A stretch of DNA of 64,000 bases from Rhizobium sophorae (GTDB lineage: Bacteria; Pseudomonadota; Alphaproteobacteria; Rhizobiales; Rhizobiaceae), in NCBI RefSeq assembly GCF_013087515.1, contig NZ_JABFCN010000022.1, forward strand, positions 1-64,000, read 5' to 3'. Shown one piece after another: positions 32,632 through 41,014 of the stretch (positions within the stretch are counted from its first letter, which is position 1; each line of letters starts with the position of its first letter). Both the position numbers and the translations under genes were made by a program. The notes beneath the pieces were generated by a model, which made no database searches, had not been told where the DNA came from, and saw nothing but the letters and a program-made list of their open reading frames with translations.

Positions 32632-32847
32632 GTCGTTTCTCCTTGTCTGATGAAAGGGCAACGAGACAAGACGCATGTGGTTCCAACATCGGTGACGGCC
32701 GGACGGTGCCATGAACGACGTCTACGTCTCCTTAGCCAGGACTGAGAACAAAGGCGGCCTCAAACAGTAGCCCATCCCCAAATCAACTGTTTAATTTTGC
32801 TTGCGCTTCGTCCAAAGTGGCCGCCGCGATCACAAGAGAGGGCGGAC

Positions 32848-34596
32848 GTGCATCAGGAAGTAGGACTTATCGCGACGGTCGCCGTCAGTTTCGTTTTCGC
32901 GGCGATCCTGGGCTATGGCGCCGACCGGCTTCGGCTGCCGCCACTCGTCGGCTACCTGATGGCGGGCATCCTGATGGGGCCGTTCACGCCGGGCTTCGTC
33001 GCCGATACCGCCCTTGCCGGTCAGCTCGCCGAGATGGGCGTCATCCTTTTGATGTTCGGCGTTGGCCTGCATTTTTCCGCCTCCGACCTGCTCGCCGTGC
33101 GCGGCATCGCCGTGCCTGGCGCCATCGGACGGATTATCCTCGCGACCCTGTTGGGCATCGGCCTTTGCAAACTCTGGGGCTGGAGCCTCGGCGCCGGCAT
33201 CGTCCTCGGTCTCAGCCTGTCGGTAGCGAGCACCGTCGTGCTCTTGAAGGCGCTGGAGGAGCGCAACCTTGTCAACGCCGCAAGCGGACGCGTCGCCGTC
33301 GGCTGGCTGGTCGTCGAGGACCTGGTGATGGTGCTGGCACTGGTGCTGTTGCCGGCGCTCGCGGAGCTTCTGGGCGGCAACGTGAGCGAAACGGCCAACC
33401 ACGGCCTCGGCGACCTGCCGCTGGCGCTGACGATCGGCCTGACGCTGCTGAAGGTTGCGGCCTTCGCCGCCATGGCGATCTTCCTCGGCCCTCGAATCGT
33501 GCCCTGGCTGCTGACGATGATCGCCCGCACCGGCTCGCGCGAACTCTTTACGCTGACGGTGTTGGCGATCGCACTCGGCATCGCCTTCGGCTCGGCGGCA
33601 ATCTTCGGCGTCTCCTTTGCGCTCGGCGCTTTTTTCGCCGGCGTCGTCATGAGCGAATCCCAGCTCAGCCACAGGGCGGCGGCCGACTCGCTGCCGTTGC
33701 AGAATGCCTTCTCCGTGTTGTTCTTCGTCTCCGTCGGCATGCTCTTCGATCCCTCGATCCTGGTGCGCGAGCCGCTGGCCGTGATCGGCGCGCTGGCGCT
33801 CGTCATCCTCGGCAAGGGCATCATCACCTTTCTCATCGTCATCCTGCTCAGATACCCGATCAGCATGGGACTGACATTGGCCGGCGGCCTTGCCCAGATC
33901 GGGGAGTTTTCCTTCATTCTCGCCGGCCTCGGCGTCTCACTCGGGCTTTTACCGCATGAGGGTCAGGATTTGATCCTGGCTGCCGCGATCCTGTCGATCA
34001 CACTCAACCCGATCGTGATCTTCGCAACCGACGGCCTGAAGAAAGTTATCCATTCGAGGTGGCCCTCCCTCTGGGAAAGCTACGGCAGGAGCAGGCAGAA
34101 GGCGCTCGGCAAAGAACTGGAAAAGATCAGGGCGCTCGGCGAAGAGCGCGAGCGCCAGCATCAACTGAAGATGCAGCAGCTGATCGAGACTTTCCCGCTG
34201 TTCTCACAAGTCAACGAGGACGCGCAGGAGGAGCTGCTGCTGCTCTTCAAGGCGAAATCCGCACCGCCCGGCGAACGCGTCATCCGCCGCGGCGACCGCG
34301 GCGACAGCATGTATTTCATCTCGTCCGGCGCGGTGGAAGTGCGGCTCGCCAGTGGCGCGATCCGTCTGGAGCCGGGCGCCTTTTTCGGGGAAATGGCGCT
34401 GCTGACCGGCGCACGGCGCACCGCCGACGTCATCGCAGTCGATTTTTGCCAGTTCGAGGTGCTCGAGCGGCGCGACTTCAACATGTTCATGTCCCACCAT
34501 CCACATCTGCGCGCCGCCGTCAGCGAAATGGCCCAGAAGCGGACGGAAATGAACGTCCTGCGGCAGCAATGGGAAAAGTCGATGGACCTGTCCTGA
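32848..34596 (+). CDS. Cation/proton antiporter with C-terminal cyclic-nucleotide-binding domain (YbaL/KefB-like)
   Basis: A 582-residue CPA2-family membrane protein. The first 400 residues contain about 12 membrane segments, including YLMAGILMGPFTPGF and LSLSVASTVVLLKALEERN, typical of Kef/RosB exchangers. The C-terminal part is a cytoplasmic coil (KALGKELEKIRALGEERERQ) then a cyclic-nucleotide-binding fold (PPGERVIRRGDRGDSMYFI ... FFGEMALLTGARRTADV) in place of the TrkA-N domain of KefB. The GTG at 32848 with AGAGAGG upstream is preferred over a TTG at 32797. Confidence 0.88.
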   Translation: MHQEVGLIATVAVSFVFAAILGYGADRLRLPPLVGYLMAGILMGPFTPGFVADTALAGQLAEMGVILLMFGVGLHFSASDLLAVRGIAVPGAIGRIILATLLGIGLCKLWGWSLGAGIVLGLSLSVASTVVLLKALEERNLVNAASGRVAVGWLVVEDLVMVLALVLLPALAELLGGNVSETANHGLGDLPLALTIGLTLLKVAAFAAMAIFLGPRIVPWLLTMIARTGSRELFTLTVLAIALGIAFGSAAIFGVSFALGAFFAGVVMSESQLSHRAAADSLPLQNAFSVLFFVSVGMLFDPSILVREPLAVIGALALVILGKGIITFLIVILLRYPISMGLTLAGGLAQIGEFSFILAGLGVSLGLLPHEGQDLILAAAILSITLNPIVIFATDGLKKVIHSRWPSLWESYGRSRQKALGKELEKIRALGEERERQHQLKMQQLIETFPLFSQVNEDAQEELLLLFKAKSAPPGERVIRRGDRGDSMYFISSGAVEVRLASGAIRLEPGAFFGEMALLTGARRTADVIAVDFCQFEVLERRDFNMFMSHHPHLRAAVSEMAQKRTEMNVLRQQWEKSMDLS

Positions 34597-34643
34597 CGCC
34601 AACATCACCGCGTGTCAGCGGCAATTACGCTGCCGCGATTGCC

Positions 34644-34928
34644 TCAGCCCGCCGGCCAATAGCCGTCGGAGCGGAAATCCTCCGGGATCGGATCGAGCCG
34701 CGACAACGTCTCTGCTGCGAAATCGATCTGCAGCGACAGGTATTTAAGTGATGCCAGCATCGGCACGCCGGTCGCGAATTCCCGAATTCGGGACAGATGA
34801 TAGCCGCTCTCGCTGATCCGCCGCGCAGCCTCACGGCGCACGTCGTCTCTGCTTGGTCCGCGCCGCTCTTCGGACCAGTCATCCATTTGCACGGCCTGCC
34901 CACGGCCGCCTTCGATCACTTTGAACAT
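34644..34928 (-). CDS. Small conserved cytoplasmic protein, unrecognised
   Basis: A 94-residue protein without a signal peptide or membrane segment. It begins MFKVIEGGRGQAVQMDDWS, has a charged helix (SRDDVRREAARRISESGYHLSRIREFATG) and a second helix ending LSLQIDFAAETLSRLDPIPEDF. I do not recognise a function. It converges on the antiporter gene, 47 bases from its stop. Confidence 0.65.
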   Translation of the reverse strand: MFKVIEGGRGQAVQMDDWSEERRGPSRDDVRREAARRISESGYHLSRIREFATGVPMLASLKYLSLQIDFAAETLSRLDPIPEDFRSDGYWPAG

Positions 34929-35129
34929 TCTCATGCCACCCTGTACGTCGACCCTAAATCAGCTTGCCGCAGAATGGCCGATTCGCAATCCCGTGAAATC
35001 TTGGGAGAGGCGCGGACACCCGTCATCACGAAATATTTTGACGGCGGTGGCAGGAAGGACACGGGCGAGCATTTACAGCACCGCGCCCGGCCCCTAAAGC
35101 TTTTTGCACTGCAACAGGAAGGAAACGGA

Positions 35130-35720
35130 ATGCTCCGCAGACTTTACGACTGGACCATGTCTCTGGCCGCGCGCAAATCGGCCGAAATCTGGCTCGCCGT
35201 CATCGCCTTCGTCGAAAGCTCCATATTTCTCGTCCCCGCCGATGTGCTGTTCCTGCCGATGGCGCTTGCCAGGCCGGAACGCTCCTATCGCTACGCGCTG
35301 GTCGCGACCGTCGCTTCCGTACTCGGCGGTATCGCCGGCTGGGCGCTCGGCTTTTACGCCTATGAGACGGTGGCGCGGCCGGTTCTCGAATTCTACGGCA
35401 AGCTCGATGCCTTTGAGCAGATGAAGGCCTATGTCACCTACGAGTGGATCCTGCTGCTGCTTGTCACATCAGGTCTTGCGCATCTGCCGCCGATCAAGAT
35501 CGTGACGATCCTGTCTGGCGTCATTCACGTCAATCTGGGCCTTTTCATTGTTTCGGCGATTATTGCACGCGGCGCGCGTTTCCTCTTCCTCGCTTGGCTG
35601 CTGCGCCGCTACGGCGAGCCGATCCGTGACTTCATCGAGAAGCGCCTCGGCCAAATCGTTGGCATCGGTGCCGCTACGGTGATCGTGCTATATGTCGGCT
35701 ACCGCTCTTTCGCTCACTAG
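35130..35720 (+). CDS. YqaA/DedA-like membrane protein (VTT domain)
   Basis: A 196-residue integral membrane protein of the DedA/VTT superfamily, of the YqaA branch. Segments include AEIWLAVIAFVESSIFLVPADVLFLPMAL and ASVLGGIAGWALGFYAYETV, with the conserved Pro/Arg region ARGARFLFLAWLLRRYGEPI. Such proteins affect lipid transport and membrane potential. The start at 35130 has AGGAAGGA upstream; the frame is open further upstream without start signals. A hairpin follows at 35728-35756. Confidence 0.9.
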   Translation: MLRRLYDWTMSLAARKSAEIWLAVIAFVESSIFLVPADVLFLPMALARPERSYRYALVATVASVLGGIAGWALGFYAYETVARPVLEFYGKLDAFEQMKAYVTYEWILLLLVTSGLAHLPPIKIVTILSGVIHVNLGLFIVSAIIARGARFLFLAWLLRRYGEPIRDFIEKRLGQIVGIGAATVIVLYVGYRSFAH

Positions 35721-35727
35721 GCGAGGA

Positions 35728-35756
35728 TGATTTTCGGCCGAACAGGCCTAAAATCA
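35728..35756 (+). terminator. Terminator-like hairpin, GGCC-core family copy 1
   Basis: TGATTTT-C-GGCC pairs with GGCC-T-AAAATCA around a GAACA loop, seven bases after the YqaA-like stop. A near-identical hairpin is at 52107-52133. Confidence 0.65.
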
Positions 35757-35796
35757 ATCCGCATCTCATGCTCTACTAAACTCGCGGAGCTCCGCC

Positions 35797-36309
35797 ATGA
35801 CTATTTCCTCGCCGCTCGCCCGCCCCGGCTTTGTCTATTCCATATTGCTCGCCATCGGCATGGCGGCGGCGGTCGGTACCGCGCTCGGCTTCCAGTATAT
35901 CGGCGGCTATATTCCCTGTGCGCTCTGCCTGTTGCAACGGCAGCCCTATTATTACGCCATCCCGATCGCGATCTTGGCCGCAATCTCCGAGCTCGTCGGC
36001 CTGCCGAACTGGATCACCCGGGCGCTCATTCTCGCGGCCGGCATCCTGATGCTGGTGACGGCAGGCATGGGAGTTTATCACGCCGGCGTCGAATGGCACT
36101 TCTGGCCCGGCCCAGCCACCTGCTCGACGACGGCAAGCAGCATGACGACCAATGCCGGCGATCTGCTCGGGGAGCTCAACACCATCAAGGGGCCGTCCTG
36201 CACCGATGCGGCGCTGCGCGTGCTCGGCCTGTCTTTTGCGGGCTGGAACGTGATTGCCGGAATCCTGCTCGCAGCCTTCGCCTTTGTCGGCGTTCGCAAG
36301 GCCGCCTGA
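35797..36309 (+). CDS. dsbB: Disulfide bond formation protein B
   Basis: A 170-residue four-helix inner-membrane protein that reoxidises DsbA and passes electrons to ubiquinone. The first redox pair is C41-x-x-C44 (PCALCLLQRQ), and the second periplasmic pair is C109 and C135. Membrane segments flank both. The length is typical for the alphaproteobacterial form. No dsbA is present in this window. Confidence 0.92.
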   Translation: MTISSPLARPGFVYSILLAIGMAAAVGTALGFQYIGGYIPCALCLLQRQPYYYAIPIAILAAISELVGLPNWITRALILAAGILMLVTAGMGVYHAGVEWHFWPGPATCSTTASSMTTNAGDLLGELNTIKGPSCTDAALRVLGLSFAGWNVIAGILLAAFAFVGVRKAA

Positions 36310-36315
36310 TAAATC

Positions 36316-36373
36316 CAGCATTCGAAGGGCTGCAGCGTCCTTTGCGCCTCTGAAAGGAGGCGCGGCGCTGCAG
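36316..36373 (+). repeat. RIME-type element, half copy B
   Basis: Only the second palindrome of the mosaic element is present: CTGCAGCG ... CGCTGCAG around a GCGCCTC / GAGGCGC inner stem. It lies between the converging dsbB and HNH genes, where it could also terminate transcription in both directions. Confidence 0.65.
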
Positions 36374-36382
36374 GCCGTTCGA

Positions 36383-36940
36383 TCAGGGCTGCAATTCGGT
36401 ATCCCAATAGAGATAGTCGAGCCAGCTTTCATGCAGATAGTTCGGCGGGAACAGCCGGCCGTTATTGTGCAGATCCTGCACCGTCGGCTGGTAGGGCTTC
36501 TGCGCCGGGAACATGCCTGCCTGCTTCGGAAGCTTGCTGCCCTTGCGCAGATTGCAGGGCGAGCAGGCTGCCACGACATTCTCCCAAGTCGTCTCACCGC
36601 CATGGGCGCGCGGGATGACGTGGTCGAAGGTCAGGTCGTCATGGGCGCCGCAATACTGGCATTCGAACCGGTCGCGCAGGAAGACGTTGAACCGGGTGAA
36701 AGCGGGATTGCGGGACGGCTGAACGTAAGTCTTCAGGCACACGACACTCGGAAGCCGCATCGAAAAGCTCGGCGAGGAAACCGAATGTTCATATTCTGCA
36801 ATGATGTTCACACGGTCGAGAAATACCGCCTTGATCGCGTCCTGCCAGGACCACAACGACAAGGGGTAATAACTCAGTGGCCGGTAGTCAGCGTTCAGGA
36901 CGAGCGCCGGCAGGGCCTGTGGGGAGACTGCAATCGTCAA
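36383..36940 (-). CDS. HNH endonuclease domain protein
   Basis: A 185-residue protein with a C-terminal HNH domain: zinc-ligand pairs C94/C97 (CQYC) and C126/C129 (CSPC), and the nuclease motif FDHVIPRAHGG with H107 and a following conserved asparagine. This is the widespread stand-alone HNH family of alphaproteobacteria, of unknown substrate. The TTG at 36940 is used because it gives the family N-terminus TIAVSPQALPALVLNADYRP and has AGGAG upstream; an ATG at 37033 would add an unsupported leader. Confidence 0.9.
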   Translation of the reverse strand: MTIAVSPQALPALVLNADYRPLSYYPLSLWSWQDAIKAVFLDRVNIIAEYEHSVSSPSFSMRLPSVVCLKTYVQPSRNPAFTRFNVFLRDRFECQYCGAHDDLTFDHVIPRAHGGETTWENVVAACSPCNLRKGSKLPKQAGMFPAQKPYQPTVQDLHNNGRLFPPNYLHESWLDYLYWDTELQP

Positions 36941-37051
36941 GGGACTCTCCTGATCGATTCGGCATCTGCACCTGTATATTAGGCCGGTTGTTACAGGATT
37001 GTGAAGTCCAATAAATTCAGAGGATAAAGGCAATTTGAAGAGTGTTGCCGA

Positions 37052-37729
37052 TCAGCCGATCGGCACCATGTCACGGCGCATCTTCGTGGCGTAGTAGGCC
37101 CAGAAAAGCCGTGCCGCCACCGAGCGCCACGGCGACCAGACCGCCGAAAGCTCAACAAGCGTCTTCGCCTGCGGCCGCGCGGCAAGACCGAATGCCGCCC
37201 CGACGGCATTCTGCAGCGCGACATCGCCGGCCGGGAAAACATCGGCATGGCCGCCGCAAAACATCAGATAGACCTCTGCCGTCCACGGCCCGACACCCTT
37301 CAGTGCGGTCAGTTCGCCAAGCGCCTCGCCCGGCGGCTTCAGGCATAGCCCGGAGAGATCGAGACGGCCGGAGGCGACCGCTTCGGCAATCCGCGACAGC
37401 GTCTCGGCCTTGGCGCGCGACAGACCGAATTCGCGCCACGCTTCGGCGTGAAGCAGTGCGTAACCTTCGGCCGTCAGCAAGCCATCCGCCGGCAGCATGC
37501 GCCGCCAGATCGCCTCGGCGCTGGCGCGCGACACCATCTGCGAGACGATGATATGGGCAAGACCGGCAAAGCCGGGCTCGCGCAACCTGAGCGGAATAGC
37601 CCCGGCCTCCGCAACGATCGGCGCAAGACGCGGATCGAGGCGAAGCAGCGCTTCGAGCCCCTGCCTGACATCGTCTTCGTTGCGAATGATCTGCACTTTG
37701 CCTCGCAGTGGTTCGAAAGCCGAATCCAT
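37052..37729 (-). CDS. DNA-3-methyladenine glycosylase, AlkA-type (HhH-GPD)
   Basis: A 225-residue base-excision repair glycosylase that removes alkylated purines. The helix-hairpin-helix LTALKGVGPWTAEVYLMF is followed by the catalytic aspartate in DVFPAGDVALQ. It lacks the N-terminal AlkA extension, as in short bacterial and yeast MAG-type enzymes. The start is uncertain: ATG at 37729, ATG at 37744 and GTG at 37750 are in frame and none has a clear ribosome site. It is divergent from gluQ, with which the longer starts would overlap. Confidence 0.92.
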   Translation of the reverse strand: MDSAFEPLRGKVQIIRNEDDVRQGLEALLRLDPRLAPIVAEAGAIPLRLREPGFAGLAHIIVSQMVSRASAEAIWRRMLPADGLLTAEGYALLHAEAWREFGLSRAKAETLSRIAEAVASGRLDLSGLCLKPPGEALGELTALKGVGPWTAEVYLMFCGGHADVFPAGDVALQNAVGAAFGLAARPQAKTLVELSAVWSPWRSVAARLFWAYYATKMRRDMVPIG

Positions 37730-37742
37730 GGCAGAAGAAAGC

Positions 37743-38624
37743 ATGACCACGAGTGAGCGTCAAAAACCCGTTTTTCGTTTTGCGCCGAGCCCCAACGGAC
37801 CGTTGCATCTCGGCCATGCCCTCTCGGCCCTTCTGAACCGCGACATGGCGCAGGCCGAACAAGCGCGCCTGCTGCTGCGCATCGAGGATATCGACCAGAC
37901 GCGCTGCACGCCCGAGTTCGAGGCCGGCATCCTCAGGGATCTCGAATGGCTTGATATCAGCTGGGAAAGCCCGGTGCGGCGCCAGTCGGAACATTTTCCC
38001 GAATATCAGGCGGCGTTGCACGCACTGATCGAGCGCGGACTGGTCTATCCGGCCTTTCTGACGCGCGGCGAGGTGAAGGCGCGCGTCGTCGCCTACGAGG
38101 CGGCGGGTGAATTCTGGCCGCGCGATCCCGACGGCACTCCGCATTATCCCGCAAATGATCGCGAGCGTCCGGCAGACGAATGGCGGGACATGCTGACCTC
38201 GGGGAAGAAACATGCCTGGCGGCTCGATATGCGCAAAGCGCTCGACCTGATCGGCGAGCTGCTGTTCTGGACGGAAACGGGCGACGGCAGGACAGGCGAG
38301 ATTGCCGCAGAACCCGACGTCTGGGGCGACGTCATCCTGTCGCGCTCGGATGCGCCATCGAGCTATCATCTGTCCGTGGTTGTCGACGATGCGCTGCAGG
38401 GAGTCACCCATGTCGTGCGCGGGCTCGACCTCTTCCACGCCACATCGGTGCACCGGCTGTTGCAGGTGCTGCTCGGCCTGCCGCAGCCGGTCTATCACCA
38501 TCATCGTCTCATTCTCGGCGCCGATGGCCGCAAGCTTTCGAAAAGCCAAGGCGACAGCGGGCTTGGCGAATTGCGCGCCCAGGGCATGTCAGGGGCGGAT
38601 ATTCGCCGCCTTGTCGGGCTCTGA
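37743..38624 (+). CDS. gluQ: Glutamyl-queuosine tRNA(Asp) synthetase
   Basis: A 293-residue truncated glutamyl-tRNA-synthetase paralogue that attaches glutamate to the queuosine of tRNA-Asp. The class I motifs are PLHLGHA near the start and RKLSKSQGD near residue 265, and there is no anticodon-binding domain. Only one cysteine occurs in the protein, so the Cys-rich zinc site seen in E. coli GluQRS is absent. The start MTTSERQKPVFRFAPSPNG is preferred over ATG 37728 five codons earlier, which has no ribosome site. Confidence 0.94.
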   Translation: MTTSERQKPVFRFAPSPNGPLHLGHALSALLNRDMAQAEQARLLLRIEDIDQTRCTPEFEAGILRDLEWLDISWESPVRRQSEHFPEYQAALHALIERGLVYPAFLTRGEVKARVVAYEAAGEFWPRDPDGTPHYPANDRERPADEWRDMLTSGKKHAWRLDMRKALDLIGELLFWTETGDGRTGEIAAEPDVWGDVILSRSDAPSSYHLSVVVDDALQGVTHVVRGLDLFHATSVHRLLQVLLGLPQPVYHHHRLILGADGRKLSKSQGDSGLGELRAQGMSGADIRRLVGL

Positions 38625-39512
38625 CTGCCTTTCGACACGCTCTCTGCCGACGATCGAAAGCGTGTGCGAAAACATCCGGAAGACGCGGAACTTGATCAGC
38701 GCTGCATTGATCTCCGCACCGATGATGAAGATGACGCCGACCATGTAGAGGAAGATCAGCACGATCATGACAGAGGCGAGACCGGCATAGGTTGCCGTAT
38801 AATTGGCGAAGGTCGCGAGATAATAGGCAAAGATCAGTGCGCCGGCGAGCCAGAGAAGCAGCGTCAGCAGCACACCGGGGATGACGTCGAAGACCCGCCG
38901 CTTGCCGGCCGGCAGCCAGAGATGCATGACCAGCAGTCCGACGGTCAGAACCACCAGCGTGCCGTAGATGCGCCAGCTGAAGACGATGTCGAGCGTATCG
39001 GCAAACAGCGGGAACCATTTCCTCGAATAATCGAGCGCCAGCGGCAGGGCGACGAGCAGAATGCTGATCGCCGTGAAGATGATGACCGCGATCAACACGT
39101 AGCCGAGGCTGGCGAGACGGGTGAAATACCAGGCCCGCGTTTCCTGCACTCGATAGGCGCGATTGAGCGAAATGCGCAGCGCTTCGACACCGTTCGAAGC
39201 GAAATATGCGGCCGCCAGCACCGAGATCGTCAGCAGCCCGCCGCGCGGAATGGTCAGCACCTGCAGCACCTGGTCGGCGAGCGGTTTGGCGATCGCCTCG
39301 GGCCAGGTGTCGAAGATCAGGTGGATGGCGGTCGAGGAAAATTGATCGGCGCCGAGGAAGCTTGCAAGCGCGGTGCCGAAGATCAAGAAGGGGAAAACCG
39401 CAAGCAGGCTCGACAGCGCCACATGGCTTGCCATGGCAAAGCCGTCGTCCTCGACCATGTGACAGATCGCGTCATAGACCACGTCGTAGATCGTGCGCAG
39501 CACCTTCGGCAT
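38589..39512 (-). CDS. YihY/BrkB family membrane protein
   Basis: A 307-residue inner-membrane protein of the UPF0761/YihY (formerly ribonuclease BN) family with about six hydrophobic segments. Family signatures are DDGFAMASHVALSSLLAVFPFLIF, and TLLLWLAGALIFAYYLATFANYTATYAGLASV. The function is unknown. It ends 36 bases inside the end of gluQ on the opposite strand. The ATG at 39512 is preferred (GGAG five bases upstream); 39569 is possible. Confidence 0.88.
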   Translation of the reverse strand: MPKVLRTIYDVVYDAICHMVEDDGFAMASHVALSSLLAVFPFLIFGTALASFLGADQFSSTAIHLIFDTWPEAIAKPLADQVLQVLTIPRGGLLTISVLAAAYFASNGVEALRISLNRAYRVQETRAWYFTRLASLGYVLIAVIIFTAISILLVALPLALDYSRKWFPLFADTLDIVFSWRIYGTLVVLTVGLLVMHLWLPAGKRRVFDVIPGVLLTLLLWLAGALIFAYYLATFANYTATYAGLASVMIVLIFLYMVGVIFIIGAEINAALIKFRVFRMFSHTLSIVGRERVERQSEPDKAANIRP

Positions 39513-39588
39513 TCGGTCTCCGGCTTTCCAGATTGTATCCTCTGGCCGAATATGGGAAACGAGTCCCATTTTGTACAGGAATCATTCC

Positions 39589-40422
39589 ATGGCGGGAGAG
39601 CGCACCATCGTCGTGACCGGATGTTCGTCCGGTATCGGCGCTCATTGCGCGCGGTCGCTGAAAGTCGATGGCTGGCGTGTCTTCGCGACGGTGCGCAAGC
39701 CGGAAGATTTGCCGGGGCTGGAAACCGAGGGCATCGAGGCCTTCCTGATGGACTATGCCAGGACCGAGACGATTTCCGACCTGGTCGGCGCGGTTCTGGA
39801 ACGCAGCGGCGGTCGCATCGACGCGCTCTTCAATAACGGCGCCTATGGCCAGCCGGGCGCCGTCGAGGATCTATCGACGGCAACGCTGCGCGCGCAGTTC
39901 GAGGCGAATTTCTTCGGCTGGCATGAATTGACACGGCAGGTCATTCCGCCGATGCGCAAACGTGGCCAAGGGCGGATCGTGCAATGCTCGTCGATCCTCG
40001 GCGTCGTCCCCTATCGCTATCGCGGCGCCTACACCGCGTCCAAGTTCGCGCTGGAAGGCCTCAGCATCACGCTCCGCATGGAGCTGCAGGGCAGCGGCAT
40101 CCATGTGAGCCTGATCGAGCCGGGACCGATCGCCACGCGGTTCACCGCCAATGCGCTCGCAAAGATCAAGGAGCATATCGACCTCGAAAATTCGCCGCAC
40201 GCGGTCGATTACATCAGACAATTGGCGAGACTCGACGGATCGGGGCCGGTCAACCGCCATAAACTCGGCCCGGAAGCGGTCTATTCCGTGTTGAAGCACG
40301 CATTGAACTCGAAAAATCCGAGGCCACATTATCCCGTAACGACTCCGGCTAAGCAGGGCATGTTTCTGAAGCGGCTGCTTCCGGCAGACCTCTTCTACCG
40401 CCTGATGCGCTGGATGGACTGA
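39589..40422 (+). CDS. Short-chain dehydrogenase/reductase
   Basis: A 277-residue SDR oxidoreductase with the Rossmann motif TGCSSGIG, the NNGAYG motif, the catalytic serine in QCSSILG and the YTASK tyrosine-lysine pair. It is of the classical type, related to retinol/steroid dehydrogenase-like SDRs. No substrate can be given. It is divergent from the YihY gene and 17 bases upstream of the HIG1-like gene. Confidence 0.92.
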   Translation: MAGERTIVVTGCSSGIGAHCARSLKVDGWRVFATVRKPEDLPGLETEGIEAFLMDYARTETISDLVGAVLERSGGRIDALFNNGAYGQPGAVEDLSTATLRAQFEANFFGWHELTRQVIPPMRKRGQGRIVQCSSILGVVPYRYRGAYTASKFALEGLSITLRMELQGSGIHVSLIEPGPIATRFTANALAKIKEHIDLENSPHAVDYIRQLARLDGSGPVNRHKLGPEAVYSVLKHALNSKNPRPHYPVTTPAKQGMFLKRLLPADLFYRLMRWMD

Positions 40423-40439
40423 CTGAGAAAGCTGAATCC

Positions 40440-40643
40440 ATGTCCACGGTCACCTATATCCTCGCGATCATCGTCATGGGCGTCGTCGCCCTCGTCCTGA
40501 TCCGCGGCCTCTTCAACATGATGAAGGGCGGCGATCCCAACCGTTCCAACAAGCTGATGCAGCTTCGTGTGCTGTTGCAGGCGATCGCCGTCATCCTGAT
40601 CATGGTGACGCTGTGGCTGACCGGCGGCGGCCGCCCGACTTGA
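40440..40643 (+). CDS. HIG1-domain twin-transmembrane protein
   Basis: A 67-residue protein with two hydrophobic segments (YILAIIVMGVVALVLIRGLFNM and VLLQAIAVILIMVTLWLTGG) joined by the charged turn GGDPNRSNKLMQLRV. This matches the HIG_1_N family, whose mitochondrial members associate with respiratory supercomplexes. It lies between the SDR and the cobalamin adenosyltransferase. Confidence 0.85.
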   Translation: MSTVTYILAIIVMGVVALVLIRGLFNMMKGGDPNRSNKLMQLRVLLQAIAVILIMVTLWLTGGGRPT

Positions 40644-41014
40644 GGTGACCAATGGAGCGGACATTATGATGATGGGTACAGAGAGATGAGTGCCGGCTTG
40701 AGGAAACACCCCGACGCGGTGTGCGTCAGTATGCCGGGGAGAGTTTGGCGAGAAGGCCAACCCCACTCTCCGTCATCCTCGGGCTTGACCCGAGGATCCA
40801 TGCCCGTAGCGGCTGATGGACGTGGTGTGGATGCTCGGGTCAAGCCCGAGCATGACGGAGGACGGAGCAGGCGGAAGGAGCCATTCACGGCGCAGACGCC
40901 CGTGTCAGGGACATCATCTGCCAACGAAATCAACAATATCGGCCCCAGGCTGAACAGATTTGGTGCGGGAGGATGGGATGATGCGAACGCCCTCCCGTCA
41001 AGGGGCGGTGCCAT
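40644..41014. other. Intergenic region holding a nested palindromic repeat
   Basis: About 370 bases between the HIG1-like and adenosyltransferase genes. It contains the repeat at 40770-40859. The open frame through 40686-41021 follows the repeat and has no family resemblance, so I do not call it a gene. The adenosyltransferase start is preceded by AAGGGG at 41000-41005. Confidence 0.6.
40770..40859. repeat. Alphaproteobacterial nested palindromic repeat
   Basis: Two 31-base arms in inverted orientation, 40770-40800 and 40829-40859, match except at two compensated positions. Each arm is itself a hairpin (CTCGGGCTTGACCCGAG and its counterpart). The core CGGGCTTGACCCGAGGATCC is a motif I recall as common between genes in alphaproteobacteria. 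Confidence 0.8.

Noticed and set aside
37152..38549. 465-codon minus-strand frame across gluQ and the glycosylase
   Set aside because: It crosses two confidently identified genes and has no homology that I recognise.
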